Notes: generated from the sequence alone by a model not told the origin. DNA of 64,000 nt from Oceanisphaera marina (GCF_014643915.1 NZ_BMKE01000001.1:1-64000), one strand, 5' to 3'; positions 51,888 through 61,835 are shown, numbered from the stretch's first letter. Translations and numbers: made by a program.

Positions 51888-51978
51888 CTCTGGGGTTGCT
51901 TGGCTTGTTCGCTTTACACTTCACCCTTTACTCTTCACAACACCCGCGACGGGACTGCCAGCTGAAGCGGCAGACTAC
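51888..51978 (+). repeat. Element-associated module plus truncated palindromic element
   Basis: The CTCTGGGGTTGCTTGGCTTG...TTCAC module (51888-51940) is joined directly to the 3' third of another element (CGCGACGGGACTGCCAGCTG to GGCAGACTACA). The join suggests a deletion or recombination between elements. Confidence 0.7.
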
Positions 51979-52020
51979 AAAACCTAAAACCAGGTCCGGT
52001 GTTCGTCGGAATGACCGCAA

Positions 52021-52052
52021 AAAAAACCCGAGCCTGTTGGCTCGGGGTTTTG
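52021..52052. terminator. Bidirectional terminator downstream of rluB
   Basis: AAACCCGAGCC-TGTTGG-CTCGGGGTTT has an A run on one side and Ts on the other. On the minus strand it ends rluB. Confidence 0.8.
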
Positions 52053-52089
52053 ATGTTGCTCTTTAACTCACGGCTTCCAGCTGTGGTGC

Positions 52090-53034
52090 TTACAGCCGGG
52101 TTTTACGCTTTTGCCGTGGGTTGGCACTGCGTGGGCGGGTGGGGGCCGGCTTTTTCTTGGCGCCTGTACCAGTACTGGCTCCGGTGCCCGCACCTGTGCT
52201 TTTCACGCGGGAGTTATGCTTGCGCACCGCCTTGCGAATTTGTGCCACCTGCTTGTAACGCTCGGTGGCATGTACGTCTACCTTGCTTTCTTTCTCGGCG
52301 GTTAATCCAACCTCGGAGCGCAGGTAGTTCACCTGATCCAGGCCCATTTCGGACCAGCCACCCCGTGGCAGGTTGCGAGGCAGCTCGATTTTGCCATACC
52401 GTACCCGGATCAGTCGGCTGACCTGCATTTCCTGCGACTCCCACAGGCGGCGCACTTCACGGTTACGGCCTTCTTTCAGCGTAACGTGGAACCAGTGGTT
52501 CATGCCTTCGCCACCCTGATACTTGATGGTGTCGAACTTGCCCATGCCGTCTTCCAGCATCACGCCCTTGCGCAGCCGCTGCAACATGGCTTCGGTCACT
52601 TCACCAAATACCCGCACCGCATATTCACGATCAATTTCGTGGCGTGGGTGCATCAGGCGATTGGCCAGTTCACCGTCTGTGGTAAACATCAGCAGACCGG
52701 AAGTATTTACATCCAGACGCCCAACAGACACCCAGCGTGCGCCCTGCAGCTTGGGCAGGCGGTCGAATACCGTGGGCCGACCTTCCGGATCTTTACGGGT
52801 GCTCACTTCGCCTTCCGGCTTGTGATAGGCCAGCACGCGGCAAACAACCTCGGCTTCGGGCTGGGTTTCAACCGGATGGCCATCCAGACGAATTTGCTCT
52901 CTACCGGTTACACGGTCGCCCAGGGTCGCCACGTTGCCATCTACGCTTACTCGCCCTTCGCTGATCAGCGCTTCAATTTCACGGCGCGAGCCTTTGCCTG
53001 CCCGAGCCAGCACTTTTTGCAGTTTTTCAGTCAT
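52090..53034 (-). CDS. rluB: 23S rRNA pseudouridine(2605) synthase RluB
   Basis: 314 residues. An N-terminal S4 RNA-binding domain (about 1-60, [19 protein letters not shown]) leads to the catalytic domain with [17 protein letters not shown] holding the nucleophile Asp. It ends with [14 protein letters not shown] and a long basic, low-complexity tail (about 245-314) rich in Lys, Arg, Thr and Gly, typical of RluB. An ATG three codons upstream is also possible. It lies after yciO on the same strand as in E. coli. Confidence 0.94.
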   Translation of the reverse strand: MTEKLQKVLARAGKGSRREIEALISEGRVSVDGNVATLGDRVTGREQIRLDGHPVETQPEAEVVCRVLAYHKPEGEVSTRKDPEGRPTVFDRLPKLQGARWVSVGRLDVNTSGLLMFTTDGELANRLMHPRHEIDREYAVRVFGEVTEAMLQRLRKGVMLEDGMGKFDTIKYQGGEGMNHWFHVTLKEGRNREVRRLWESQEMQVSRLIRVRYGKIELPRNLPRGGWSEMGLDQVNYLRSEVGLTAEKESKVDVHATERYKQVAQIRKAVRKHNSRVKSTGAGTGASTGTGAKKKPAPTRPRSANPRQKRKTRL

Positions 53035-53043
53035 GTTATTCAC

Positions 53044-53664
53044 TTATTCAAAGGGACGAGTGTCGCCGGCACCAGCACGGGCAATCACGGGGGTATTATC
53101 GTACAACTCAATCACGGTCGTCGGCTGGGGATCCAGCACACCACCGTCAATAATCAGATCGACCTGCTTTTCCAGTTTTTCACGGATCAATTGCGGATCG
53201 TACTCAGCGTCGGTTTCACCGGGTAAAATCAGACTGCCCGACATCAAGGGTTCACCCAGGGCCTCAAGCAAAGCCAGGCTAATGGCATTGTCCGGCACCC
53301 GCAAACCAATGGTTTTACGCTTGGGGTTCTGCAGCCGCTTGGGCACTTCCTTGGTGGCGTGCAGAATAAAGGTATAGGCACCCGGGGTGTTGTTCTTCAT
53401 CAATCTGAAGGCACCGTTGTCTACCCGGGCGTAAAAAGACAGCTCGGACAAATCGCGGCACACCAGGGTAAAGTTGTGATCTTTTTCCAGCTTGCGAATG
53501 CGACAGATACGCTCCATGGCGTTCTTGTCGCCCACCAGACAACCGATGGCATAGCCAGAGTCGGTGGGATAAACCAGCACACCGCCCTGGCGAATAATCG
53601 CCACTGCCTGATTGATCAGGCGAGCTTGCGGGTTTTCGGGGTGCAGTTCAAAATATTGGCTCAT
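53044..53664 (-). CDS. yciO: YciO, Sua5/TsaC-family protein
   Basis: 206 residues. The YrdC-like fold starts NPQARLINQAVAIIRQGGVLVYPTDSGY and has KRKTIGLRVPDNAI and GSLILPGETDAEYD. The family makes threonylcarbamoyl-AMP for the t6A tRNA modification. YciO members are paralogues of the main TsaC and their role is less certain. It lies 18 bases after rnm and 10 before rluB. Confidence 0.9.
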   Translation of the reverse strand: MSQYFELHPENPQARLINQAVAIIRQGGVLVYPTDSGYAIGCLVGDKNAMERICRIRKLEKDHNFTLVCRDLSELSFYARVDNGAFRLMKNNTPGAYTFILHATKEVPKRLQNPKRKTIGLRVPDNAISLALLEALGEPLMSGSLILPGETDAEYDPQLIREKLEKQVDLIIDGGVLDPQPTTVIELYDNTPVIARAGAGDTRPFE

Positions 53665-53682
53665 GATTCCTCCCGGAATGAT

Positions 53683-54507
53683 TTAAATAAAACGCGTCCA
53701 CACGGCAGTGGCTTCTTTGGGTAGCCACAACTGCCGGCCCAGCTCTCGCCATTGGCTGGGAAAATGAAAGTCAGATCCAACCGACGCTTCCAGCTTGAAT
53801 TCCTTGCTCCACTCACCCAACGTAGCACGTTCCTGTGGGCTCTGCTGTGCCATGGAGACTTCCATGGCATCGCCACCTGCCTCGGCAAAGGCCGCCAGCA
53901 TTTTCTTGACCCATTTATTGGATAAGTCGTAGCGCGTCGGGTGCGCCAGCACCGCCACACCGCCCGCCTGATGAATGGCATCAATGGCCTCGTCAAGGGA
54001 GCACCAGTCTGGCGGAGCATAGCCGGTATTGCCACGGCTTAAAAACTTTTTAAACACCTTGGGTATGGAGTCTGCCGCCCCCTGACTCAACAACCACTTG
54101 GCCATATGAGTACGGGTAATGGGCGCATCTCCGGCCAGGGCCCGGGCGCCTTCATAACCGCCCGGAAATTTGGCTTTCTCAAGCCGTTCGGCCATCAGGC
54201 GCGCTCTTTGCTCGCGTCTGTGTTGCTGTTCGGCCAGCAAGGCATTCAGGCCCGGATGATCGCACTGAATATTCAGCCCCACCACGTGTACTTCCAGCGC
54301 CTGCCAAAGACAGGAAATTTCCACGCCGTTAATCAAACGCACACCATGCTCCGCCGCCGCAATGGCCGCTTCGGCCAGTCCGCCCAGGGTATCGTGATCG
54401 GTTAGCGCCAGCACATCCACTTCTTTTTCGGCCGCGCGGGCCATCAGCTCGGTGGGAGTCAGCTGGCCATCCGACGCCGTAGAATGGCTGTGTAAATCAA
54501 TTCGCAT
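53683..54507 (-). CDS. rnm: 5'-3' exoribonuclease Rnm (RNase AM, YciV)
   Basis: 274 residues, PHP-domain metallo-phosphoesterase. Metal-binding motifs: MRIDLHSHSTASDG at the start, LALTDHDTLGG near 34-44, GVEISCLW near 61, and the late GSDFHFPSQW. The E. coli enzyme degrades oligoribonucleotides from the 5' end and trims rRNA 5' ends. The gene is divergent from the trp operon as in E. coli, where it was once named trpH. Confidence 0.93.
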   Translation of the reverse strand: MRIDLHSHSTASDGQLTPTELMARAAEKEVDVLALTDHDTLGGLAEAAIAAAEHGVRLINGVEISCLWQALEVHVVGLNIQCDHPGLNALLAEQQHRREQRARLMAERLEKAKFPGGYEGARALAGDAPITRTHMAKWLLSQGAADSIPKVFKKFLSRGNTGYAPPDWCSLDEAIDAIHQAGGVAVLAHPTRYDLSNKWVKKMLAAFAEAGGDAMEVSMAQQSPQERATLGEWSKEFKLEASVGSDFHFPSQWRELGRQLWLPKEATAVWTRFI

Positions 54508-54527
54508 AAAAAATCCTGTGCTCGGGG

Positions 54528-54556
54528 TTGACTTGCCCCCCCGAATATCGTTTAAC
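54528..54556 (+). promoter_or_regulatory. trp operon promoter with possible TrpR operator
   Basis: TTGACT, a 17-bp spacer and TTTAAC give a near-consensus sigma-70 promoter. GTTTAACTATGTCTAG at the -10 partly resembles the TrpR operator core (ACTAGTTAACTAGT), so repression by TrpR is possible but not certain. Confidence 0.65.
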
Positions 54557-54589
54557 TATGTCTAGTTTCAGATTAACGAGAAGAGCGCG

Positions 54590-54643
54590 ATGTTTCAGCA
54601 AAATTCCACTCTACGCATTATTTGGTGGTGGCACACTCCCTAA
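54590..54643 (+). CDS. trpL: trp operon leader peptide TrpL
   Basis: A 17-codon ORF, MFQQNSTLRIIWWWHTP, with three consecutive Trp codons (54623-54631) followed by a stop. The Trp codons lie just before the first arm of the leader hairpin, as attenuation needs. Purine-rich GAGAAG lies nine bases upstream as a ribosome site. Confidence 0.92.
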   Translation: MFQQNSTLRIIWWWHTP

Positions 54644-54701
54644 CCGCGGGTGTGTGATTTGCTGTATTCGTCTTTAAGTCTCAGCGAACATGAAAGCCCG
54701 C
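54632..54701 (+). promoter_or_regulatory. trp attenuator, alternative hairpins 1:2 and 2:3
   Basis: Segment 1 CACACTCCC (54632-54640) pairs with segment 2 GGGTGTGTG (54648-54656) except for one mismatch, giving the pause hairpin. GCGGG (54646-54650) can instead pair with CCCGC of segment 3 (54697-54701), which would block the terminator. Ribosome stalling at the Trp codons would favour the 2:3 form. Confidence 0.8.
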
Positions 54702-54720
54702 CCTAGTGCGGGCTTTTTTA
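54693..54720 (+). terminator. trp attenuator terminator (3:4 hairpin)
   Basis: AAAGCCCGC-CCTAGT-GCGGGCTTT followed by further Ts, 50 bases after trpL. Confidence 0.92.
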
Positions 54721-54742
54721 TTATCCAGCAAAAGGTGACGCG

Positions 54743-54880
54743 ATGAAACCGACCGACAAGATTTTTTGGCGATGGCAATCTCAGCCGCAGGTTACCCCGA
54801 TTAAAACGGCATTCGTGACCATTACCGATGACGACATTGCCAGCCAGGTGATCAGGCAGATACCTGATGACCGCGATTAA
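54743..54880 (+). CDS. Small ORF (45 aa) between attenuator and trpE
   Basis: Begins MKPTDKIFWRWQSQPQ and ends IRQIPDDRD. It starts 22 bases after the attenuator and ends 20 bases before trpE, with AAAGGTG six bases before its ATG. It has two Trp (positions 9 and 11), a basic N-terminal half and an acidic C-terminal half. There is no signal peptide or membrane segment. I do not recognise a family. It could be a real small protein co-regulated with tryptophan synthesis, or an upstream ORF that feeds ribosomes to trpE. Chance is possible at this length, but position and ribosome site argue for translation. Confidence 0.55.
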   Translation: MKPTDKIFWRWQSQPQVTPIKTAFVTITDDDIASQVIRQIPDDRD

Positions 54881-54900
54881 CACATAAGGAAGACAACAAG

Positions 54901-56451
54901 ATGGCGCAAGGTCAGCTCCACGTTTTATTGCAAGATGCACCCTACACCGACGATCCGCTCGCGTTATTCGCAGCCCTTACAAAAGCCGGCGACAACAGCA
55001 TGCTGCTGGAATCGGCAGAAATAGACACCAAGGCCGGTACCCAAAGCCTGTTGATGCTGGATGCCTGTGTTCGCCTGGTATGCCAGCAGCACACCGTCAC
55101 CCTCAGCGCCCTCAACAATAACGGCCTGCCCGCGCTAGACCTGGTTCAACAGGCACTGGGCGGCGAGCGGACAGCCCGGCAACTGGTGGTGACCCTGCCC
55201 CAGGCAGACGATACCCTGGACGAAGACAGCCGCCTCAAGGCGCCATCGGTACTGGAAACCCTGCGCCTGATTTTAACGCGCTTTCAGGCCGATAAAGGCC
55301 AGCAGCACATCTTTATGGCCGGCACCTTTGCCTACGATCTGATTGCATCATTCGAGCAGTTAGCCGCCGTGCCTGAAGGCATCAATGCCTGCCCCGACTT
55401 TTGTTTTTACCTGGCCGAAACCCTGATTACGCTGGATCATAAACAGGAAACCGGACGTCTGTCGGCCTGCGTATTTGACGCCGCCGAACAAAACCGACTG
55501 CTGGCAAGACTGCAACAGCTGACCGAGGCCTGTGGTCGAGCTCATCCCGAGCCCGCCGCCGATGCCCAGTTGCACGGCCACATTCAGGCCAGCAAGAGCG
55601 ATGCCGAATTCAAGGCCGATGTCACCAACCTCAAGCAGCATATTCAAGACGGCAATATTTTTCAGGTGGTGCCGTCGCGCAGCTTCAGCCTGCCCTGCCC
55701 GCGCCCGCTGGCCGCCTATCGCAAACTCAAGCAAACCAACCCCAGCCCGTATCTGTTTTATGTGAATGACCAGGACTTCACCCTGTTTGGTGCCAGCCCC
55801 GAAAGCTCGGTTAAATTCGACCACGCCAGCCGCATGGTTGAAATGTACCCCATAGCCGGTACCCGCAAGCGCGGCCTGAACCCGGACGGCAGCGTCAACC
55901 TGGATCTGGACGGCCGCATCGAGCTGGATCTGCGCCAGGATACCAAGGAAACCGCCGAGCACCTGATGCTGGTGGACCTGGCCCGCAACGACATTGCCCG
56001 CATCAGCGAGCCCGGCACCCGGTATGTGAAAGACCTGCTCAGCGTAGACCGCTACAGCCATGTGATGCACCTGGTGTCGCGCGTAGTGGGCACCCTGCGC
56101 CACGATCTGGACGCCCTGCACGGCTATCAGGCCTGCATGAACATGGGCACCCTGACCGGCGCGCCCAAAATTCGCGCAAGCGCCCTTATTCGGGAAGTGG
56201 AACAGGAACGTCGCGGCAGCTACGGCGGTGCCGTGGGTTACATTAACGGCCAGGGCGACATGGACACCTGCATCGTGATCCGCTCGGCCTTTGTCAGTGA
56301 TGGCGTGGCCCACGTGCAGGCCGGTGCCGGCGTGGTGTATGACTCGGATCCGCAGTCGGAAGCCGACGAAACCCGCAACAAGGCGGCGGCGGTACTTAAC
56401 GCCATCGCCCTGGCCCACGGCACCACACTGGCGGAGGTGAGCCATGACTAA
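54901..56451 (+). CDS. trpE: Anthranilate synthase component I
   Basis: 516 residues. It converts chorismate to anthranilate with TrpG. The Trp feedback site LLESAEID is at residues 35-42, with Ser38 equal to E. coli Ser40. The C-terminal chorismate-binding domain has [45 protein letters not shown] and [23 protein letters not shown] precedes the ATG. It overlaps trpGD by eight bases. Confidence 0.96.
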   Translation: MAQGQLHVLLQDAPYTDDPLALFAALTKAGDNSMLLESAEIDTKAGTQSLLMLDACVRLVCQQHTVTLSALNNNGLPALDLVQQALGGERTARQLVVTLPQADDTLDEDSRLKAPSVLETLRLILTRFQADKGQQHIFMAGTFAYDLIASFEQLAAVPEGINACPDFCFYLAETLITLDHKQETGRLSACVFDAAEQNRLLARLQQLTEACGRAHPEPAADAQLHGHIQASKSDAEFKADVTNLKQHIQDGNIFQVVPSRSFSLPCPRPLAAYRKLKQTNPSPYLFYVNDQDFTLFGASPESSVKFDHASRMVEMYPIAGTRKRGLNPDGSVNLDLDGRIELDLRQDTKETAEHLMLVDLARNDIARISEPGTRYVKDLLSVDRYSHVMHLVSRVVGTLRHDLDALHGYQACMNMGTLTGAPKIRASALIREVEQERRGSYGGAVGYINGQGDMDTCIVIRSAFVSDGVAHVQAGAGVVYDSDPQSEADETRNKAAAVLNAIALAHGTTLAEVSHD

Positions 56452-58045
56452 CACTATTTTCCTGCTCGATAACTACGACTCTTTTACCTACAACCTGGTG
56501 GATCAATTCCGTACCCTGGGCGCCACCGTCAAGGTGTATCGCAATACGGTGCCGGTACCCCAACTGATGGCTGCCATGGAGCAAAGCCAGCAACAGGGAG
56601 ATCGGCCTATTCTGGTGCTGTCGCCAGGCCCCGGCACCCCCAGCGAAGCCGGCAACATGCCGGCGCTGATCACGACCTGCATCGGTCGCTTCCCTATTCT
56701 GGGCATTTGCCTGGGCCATCAGGCTCTGGTGGAGCACTACGGCGGCGTGGTCGGCAGCGCCGGTGAAATCAAGCACGGCAAGACCTCACTGATCAGCCAC
56801 AACGGCCAGGGGGTGTTTGCCAACCTGTCCAACCCGCTGCCGGTGGCCCGTTATCACTCGCTGGTGGGCAGCAAGATCCCCAGTACCCTGCCGGTGATTG
56901 CCGATTACCACGGCATGACCATGGCGGTGCAGGATACCGCCAAGCGGGTATTGGGTTTTCAGTTTCATCCCGAGTCCATCATGACCACGGAGGGCGCGCA
57001 ACTGCTGGCCCAAAGCCTGGCCTTTTTAAGTGCGCCGGAAACCAAGGCCATGGATCAGCTGTATCGTGGCGAACACATCAGCCGCAGTCAGTCCCAGGCC
57101 CTGTTTGGTGAGCTGATCAAGGGCGACATGGATCAAATGACCATGGCCTCTTTGCTGACGGTACTGAAAATGAAGGGCGAAACCCCGGATGAAATCGCCG
57201 GTGCCGCGCAAGCCCTGCTGGAGGCCGCCTCGCCCTTCCCTCGTCCTGACTACCCGTTTTGCGACATAGTGGGCACAGGTGGAGATGGCATGAACATCTT
57301 CAACGTGTCCACTACCTCGGCACTGGTGGCGGCCGCCTGTGGCCTTAAAGTGGCCAAGCACGGCAACCGCGGCGTGTCGTCCAAGTCCGGCTCGTCCGAC
57401 CTGCTTGAGCAGCTGGGCATTGATCTGAACATGAGCCCGGAGCGCGCCCGCCACTGCATGGACGAAGTGAATGCCTGCTTCCTGTTTGCTCCCAACTACC
57501 ATGGCGGCATGCGCAATGCCATGCCGGTGCGTCAGGCCCTGAAAACCCGCACCATCTTCAACGTGCTGGGGCCGCTGGTTAACCCCGCCCGCCCCGACTT
57601 CATGCTGCTGGGCGTGTATTGTGAAGAGCTGGTGCGCCCCATTGCCGACACCCTGGTGGCCATGGGCCTCAAGCGCGGCATGGTGGTACATGGCAGCGGC
57701 CTGGATGAAGTGGCCATTCACGGCCCCACCACGGTAGCAGACATTACCAATGGCGTGATCAGCGAATATAGCATCACTCCCGAAGAGCTGGGGCTGGAGC
57801 GTTATCCCATTAGCGCGGTTGCCGGCGGCGAGCCCAGTGAAAACAAGGCCATAACCCTTGAACTGCTGCAGGGCCGTGGTACCCCCGCCCAGCAAGGTGT
57901 GATTGCCATGAACGTGGCGCCATTGCTGGTGATGAGCGGCCAGACCGATACCTTAAAAGAAGCGGTTGCCCAGGTGCTGGCTGTGTTAAAATCGGGCAAA
58001 GCCATGGAAGTTGCCAATAAACTGGCGGAGTTGAGCCAATGTTAA
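56444..58045 (+). CDS. trpGD: TrpGD, glutamine amidotransferase fused to phosphoribosyltransferase
   Basis: 533 residues, the same fusion as in enterics. The N-terminal class I amidotransferase (about 1-195) has Cys89 in [10 protein letters not shown] and His/Glu in [10 protein letters not shown]. It supplies ammonia to TrpE. The C-terminal anthranilate phosphoribosyltransferase (about 203-533) has the PRPP-binding [16 protein letters not shown] and [12 protein letters not shown]. The last codons overlap trpCF by seven bases. The fusion appears intact. Confidence 0.95.
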   Translation: MTNTIFLLDNYDSFTYNLVDQFRTLGATVKVYRNTVPVPQLMAAMEQSQQQGDRPILVLSPGPGTPSEAGNMPALITTCIGRFPILGICLGHQALVEHYGGVVGSAGEIKHGKTSLISHNGQGVFANLSNPLPVARYHSLVGSKIPSTLPVIADYHGMTMAVQDTAKRVLGFQFHPESIMTTEGAQLLAQSLAFLSAPETKAMDQLYRGEHISRSQSQALFGELIKGDMDQMTMASLLTVLKMKGETPDEIAGAAQALLEAASPFPRPDYPFCDIVGTGGDGMNIFNVSTTSALVAAACGLKVAKHGNRGVSSKSGSSDLLEQLGIDLNMSPERARHCMDEVNACFLFAPNYHGGMRNAMPVRQALKTRTIFNVLGPLVNPARPDFMLLGVYCEELVRPIADTLVAMGLKRGMVVHGSGLDEVAIHGPTTVADITNGVISEYSITPEELGLERYPISAVAGGEPSENKAITLELLQGRGTPAQQGVIAMNVAPLLVMSGQTDTLKEAVAQVLAVLKSGKAMEVANKLAELSQC

Positions 58046-59460
58046 GTACCGTTTTGGGCAAAATTGTTGCCGACAAAAAAATCTGGGTCGCCGAGCGCAA
58101 GCAAAGCCAGCCGTTAAGCAGCTTCGAAGCTACCTTAACCCCCAGCGACCGCCCCTTTGTGGCAGCCCTGCAGGCCAGCAGCCCGGCCTTTATTCTGGAA
58201 TGCAAAAAGGCGTCGCCGTCCAAGGGGCTGATCCGTGAAGATTTCGATCTGGATGCCATCGCCCAGGTATATGGCCGCCATGCCTCGGCCATTTCGGTAC
58301 TGACCGACGAAAAGTATTTTCAGGGTCAGTTCGACTTTGTGACCCGGGTGCGTGGCCAGGTGAGTCAGCCGGTGATCTGCAAAGACTTTATTATCGATCC
58401 CTATCAAATCAAGCTGGCCCGTTTGCACCAGGCCGATGCCATCCTGCTGATGCTGTCGGTACTCGACGACGAACAGTATCGCGAGCTGAACGCGGTGGCC
58501 GAATCCCTGAACATGGGGGTGTTGACCGAAGTCATAAGCGCAGAAGAAGTAGAGCGCGCCATTGCCCTTAACGCCAAAGTGATTGGCATCAACAACCGCG
58601 ATTTGCGCGACCTGAGTATCGATCTTGATCGTACCAAGGTGTTGTCTGCGCTTATTCCGGTCGATCGCATCGTGATCTCCGAATCAGGCATTCATGATCA
58701 TGCCCAGGTGCAGGCATTATCGGCTTATGCCGATGGCTTTCTGGTGGGCAGCTCGCTGATGGCCCAGCACGATGTCGAGCTGGCGGTACGCAAGCTGATT
58801 CTGGGCAGTAACAAGGTATGTGGCCTGACTCGGCCACAGGATGCCGCCGCCGCCTATAGCGCCGGCGCCGTGCACGGTGGCCTGATTTTTGTGGGCAAAA
58901 GCCCACGCTGCGTGAGCACAGAGCAGGCCCGCACCATTATGGCCGCCGCGCCCCTGCACTATGTGGGCGTGTTTCAAAATCACGATCTGACCGAGGTAAG
59001 CAGTACCGCACGCGAGCTGGGGCTGCACGCGGTGCAGCTGCACGGCAGCGAAGACGACGCCTACATCAGCGCCCTCAAGCAGCAGCTGCCCGACACAGTG
59101 GCGGTCTGGAAAGCGGTGCCGGTCACCGACGCCCTGCCCGCCTTGCCAGAAGGCGCCGACCGCCTGTTGTTTGATACCCAGGCCGGTGGCCAGAGTGGCG
59201 GTACCGGCCAGGCCTTTGACTGGTCTTTACTGAACAACATAGACAACAGCCAGGCCATGCTGGCCGGCGGCCTCACCCCGGAAAACGCCCACCAGGCCGC
59301 AGCCCTTGGCTGTCTGGGGCTGGACTTCAACTCCGGCGTAGAAAGCGCCCCGGGGCAAAAAGATGCCCAGAAACTGCAGGCCGCTTTCACTTCTCTTCGC
59401 AGCTATGGCCGCAGAGCAAATCGCGGAACCCCCCATTCAGGACGCAGGACAACCAAATAA
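58039..59460 (+). CDS. trpCF: TrpCF, indole-3-glycerol phosphate synthase / PRA isomerase
   Basis: 473 residues. The N-terminal TrpC barrel (about 1-255) has [30 protein letters not shown] and INNRDLRDL. The C-terminal TrpF barrel (about 256-455) has [27 protein letters not shown] and [11 protein letters not shown]. The last 18 or so residues ([17 protein letters not shown]) extend beyond the E. coli end and are probably unstructured. The stop overlaps the trpB start as TAATG. Confidence 0.95.
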   Translation: MLSTVLGKIVADKKIWVAERKQSQPLSSFEATLTPSDRPFVAALQASSPAFILECKKASPSKGLIREDFDLDAIAQVYGRHASAISVLTDEKYFQGQFDFVTRVRGQVSQPVICKDFIIDPYQIKLARLHQADAILLMLSVLDDEQYRELNAVAESLNMGVLTEVISAEEVERAIALNAKVIGINNRDLRDLSIDLDRTKVLSALIPVDRIVISESGIHDHAQVQALSAYADGFLVGSSLMAQHDVELAVRKLILGSNKVCGLTRPQDAAAAYSAGAVHGGLIFVGKSPRCVSTEQARTIMAAAPLHYVGVFQNHDLTEVSSTARELGLHAVQLHGSEDDAYISALKQQLPDTVAVWKAVPVTDALPALPEGADRLLFDTQAGGQSGGTGQAFDWSLLNNIDNSQAMLAGGLTPENAHQAAALGCLGLDFNSGVESAPGQKDAQKLQAAFTSLRSYGRRANRGTPHSGRRTTK

Positions 59461-60535
59461 TGAGCTTACTTAATCCTTTTTTCGGTGATTTTGGTGGCAT
59501 GTATGTGCCGCAAATCCTTATGCCAGCCTTACTGCAACTGGAGCAGGCCTTCGTTGATTCACAACAAGACCCCGAGTTTGATCGCGAATTTCGCGAACTG
59601 CTCAGCGAGTATGCCGGTCGCCCCACGCCACTGACCCGGGTGCGTAACCTGGCCTCCCACACCAAAACCCGCATTTACCTGAAGCGGGAAGACCCACCGC
59701 CCTGGCCTGTGCACTTATGGGCCTGAAGTGCCGCGTGTACATGGGTGCCAAAGACTGTGAACGCCAAAAGCCCAACGTCTTTCGCATGAAACTGATGGGC
59801 GCCGAAGTCATACCGGTGCACGCCGGCTCGGCCACCCTGAAAGACGCCTGTAGCGAAGCCATGCGCGACTGGGCCGCCAACTACGAAACCGCCCACTACA
59901 TGCTGGGTACCGCCGCCGGTCCGCACCCTTTCCCCACCATAGTGCGTGAATTTCAGCGCATGATTGGTGAAGAAGCCAAGGTGCAGATTGTGGAGCACGA
60001 AGCCCGCCTGCCCGACGCCGTAATTGCCTGCGTGGGCGGTGGCTCCAACGCCATCGGTATTTTTGCCGACTTTATTGAAGAAGAAAACGTCAAGCTGATT
60101 GGCGTAGAGCCCGCCGGCAAGGGCATTGCCACCGGCGAGCACGGCGCGACTCTGGGCGAAGGTACCCAGGGCATCTTCTTTGGCATGTTGTCTTTGATGA
60201 TGCATAACGAAGACGGTCAGGTATCCGAGTCTTACTCTGTGTCTGCCGGTCTCGACTTCCCTTCTGTGGGCCCTCAGCATGCGTTTCTTGCCACCACCGG
60301 CCGCGCCGAATATGTATCGGTCACCGACGATGAAGCCCTGGACGCCTTTCAGGCTCTGGCCCGTAACGAAGGTATTATTCCGGCCCTGGAATCCTCTCAC
60401 GCGCTGGCTTACGCCCTTAAAATGGCCGACGCCGAGCCTGAAAAAGAGCAGGTGCTGGTGGTTAACCTGTCCGGCCGTGGAGACAAGGACATCTTTACCG
60501 TGGCCGACATTCTAGAGCAGAAGGGAGAAATATAA
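59460..60535 (+). pseudogene. trpB: Tryptophan synthase beta, frame broken by internal deletion
   Basis: TrpB condenses indole with serine using PLP. The first 79 codons match normal TrpB ([20 protein letters not shown] to IYLKRED). The frame then reads [10 protein letters not shown] and stops at 59726. From 59696 another frame resumes with [17 protein letters not shown] and runs intact to the true C-terminus ([11 protein letters not shown]). Against E. coli TrpB about 39 codons are missing (near residues 80-118), including His86-Lys87, the PLP lysine, and Glu109. An inferred loss of about 115 bp explains the frame change. A protein made from either part cannot be active. All other trp genes are intact, so the loss is recent or a sequence error. 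Confidence 0.9.
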
Positions 60536-61341
60536 TGAGCCGTTACAATCGCTTGTTTGACCGTTTAACGGCTGCCAACCAGGGGGCCTTTGTGCCCTTC
60601 GTCACTCTGGGCGATCCTACGCCCGAGCAATCACTCAAGGTGATTGACGCCCTGATTGCCGGGGGTGCCGATGCCCTGGAGCTGGGCATTCCGTTTTCCG
60701 ATCCGGTGGCCGACGGCCCCACCATTCAGGCCGCCACCCTGCGCGCCCTGAATGCCGGCACTCGCACCCAGACCTGCTTCGACATGCTGGCCCAGGTACG
60801 GGAAAAATACCCCGACATTCCCATGGGTCTGCTGGTATACGCCAACCTGGTGTTTGCCCCCGGCCTGGACAACTTTTACCGCCGTGCCGCGGCCGCAGGC
60901 GTAGACTCGGTACTGGTAGCCGATGCGCCACTGGAAATGTCGGCGCCCTTTAAAGCCGCCGCCGACAAGGCGGGCATAGAAACCATTTTTATCGCCCCGC
61001 CCAACGGCGACGAAGCCACCCTGAAAGCCATTGCCGAAGCGGGCTCGGGCTACACCTATCTGCTGAGCCGCGCCGGCGTAACCGGCACCGAAACCAAGGC
61101 CGGCAAACCGGTAGACACCCTGCTGGCCACGCTCAAGCAGTTTAATGCGCCGCCTTCACTGCTCGGCTTTGGTATTTCTACCCCGCAGCAGGTACGCGAC
61201 GCCATCAGTGCCGGTGCCGCCGGCGCCATCTCCGGCTCCGCCGTGGTCAAGATTATCGAACAGCACCAGCATGACCACCAGGCCATGACCGACGCCCTCA
61301 CCGCCTTCGTGAAAGACATGAAAGCGGCAACGCACAAGTAA
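60535..61341 (+). CDS. trpA: Tryptophan synthase alpha chain
   Basis: 268 residues, E. coli length. It cleaves indole-3-glycerol phosphate to indole. Catalytic Glu49 and Asp60 lie in [18 protein letters not shown]. The [13 protein letters not shown] loop and [11 protein letters not shown] phosphate site are also present. It starts on the trpB stop (TAATG) and so depends on translation through the defective trpB region, which could lower its expression. Confidence 0.95.
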   Translation: MSRYNRLFDRLTAANQGAFVPFVTLGDPTPEQSLKVIDALIAGGADALELGIPFSDPVADGPTIQAATLRALNAGTRTQTCFDMLAQVREKYPDIPMGLLVYANLVFAPGLDNFYRRAAAAGVDSVLVADAPLEMSAPFKAAADKAGIETIFIAPPNGDEATLKAIAEAGSGYTYLLSRAGVTGTETKAGKPVDTLLATLKQFNAPPSLLGFGISTPQQVRDAISAGAAGAISGSAVVKIIEQHQHDHQAMTDALTAFVKDMKAATHK

Positions 61342-61383
61342 CATAGCCGAAAGCGGTAAGCTGGAAGCGAAAAGTTAACCCCA

Positions 61384-61413
61384 AACACCGAGCCCCAGGC
61401 TCGGTGTTTTTTA
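61384..61413 (+). terminator. Terminator of the trp operon
   Basis: AACACCGAGCC-CCA-GGCTCGGTGTT followed by TTTT, 43 bases after trpA. Confidence 0.92.
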
Positions 61414-61460
61414 TCGCGCTGTCATGTGTTTAGCCGTCATACCCGGAGCTTTGCATCTTT

Positions 61461-61508
61461 TGTAGCTGCCACTTTAGTCGGCAGGCCAGCGTAGCTGGAT
61501 TTAAAGAC
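61461..61508 (+). repeat. Palindromic element fragment
   Basis: TGTAGCTGCCACTTTAGTCG then GGCCAGCGTAGCTGGATTTA matches the 5' part of the inverted variant at 39297-39387. The remainder is missing. Confidence 0.65.
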
Positions 61509-61567
61509 ATTTTGCCACGACTCTTTACTACGAGAAGCACAGACGAATAACCAACGCTACAATCCCC

Positions 61568-61744
61568 TGTAGTCCGGCGCTTCAGCTAAGTGGATACTCA
61601 TCATTTTAGCCCACTGCGAATATTCACTGGATATTCGATTAAGCTGAAATGATTCGTCACGGCGAGGCAGGCTCGCCCCTGCGTTAGCAGGATAATTTTA
61701 ACACCCCGCTGAGACGGGACTGCCAGCTAAAGCGGCAGACTACA
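61568..61744 (+). repeat. Palindromic element interrupted by a second small palindrome
   Basis: The element begins TGTAGTCCGGCGCTTCAGCT and resumes at CCTGCGTTAGCAGG (61678) to end CAGACTACA. About 90 bp at 61588-61677 interrupts it. The insert is itself palindromic: CATCATTTTAGC (61599-61610) with GCTGAAATGATT (61643-61654), and CGAATAT with ATATTCG inside. Confidence 0.8.
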
Positions 61745-61759
61745 GAACACACCGCTCCC

Positions 61760-61787
61760 TGTAGCTCGGCGCTTTAGCTGCCGGTCC
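61760..61787 (+). repeat. Palindromic element, 5' half only
   Basis: TGTAGCTCGGCGCTTTAGCT then GCCGGTCC, after which the similarity stops. With the two preceding entries it fills most of the 577-bp trpA-hipB gap. Confidence 0.65.
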
Positions 61788-61835
61788 AGTGTGTCGCCAG
61801 GCGTTACCTTGCACTCTTTACCACCTCCTGGTTTT

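Noticed and set aside
55360-56454. 364-codon frame opposite trpE
   Set aside because: Antisense to trpE, with no start site or homology.
57026-57895. 289-codon frame opposite trpGD
   Set aside because: Antisense shadow in GC-rich coding DNA.
59717-60535. A separate shorter TrpB-like gene starting at ATG 59717
   Set aside because: The ATG is an internal Met of normal TrpB, no ribosome site precedes it, and the product would lack the PLP lysine.
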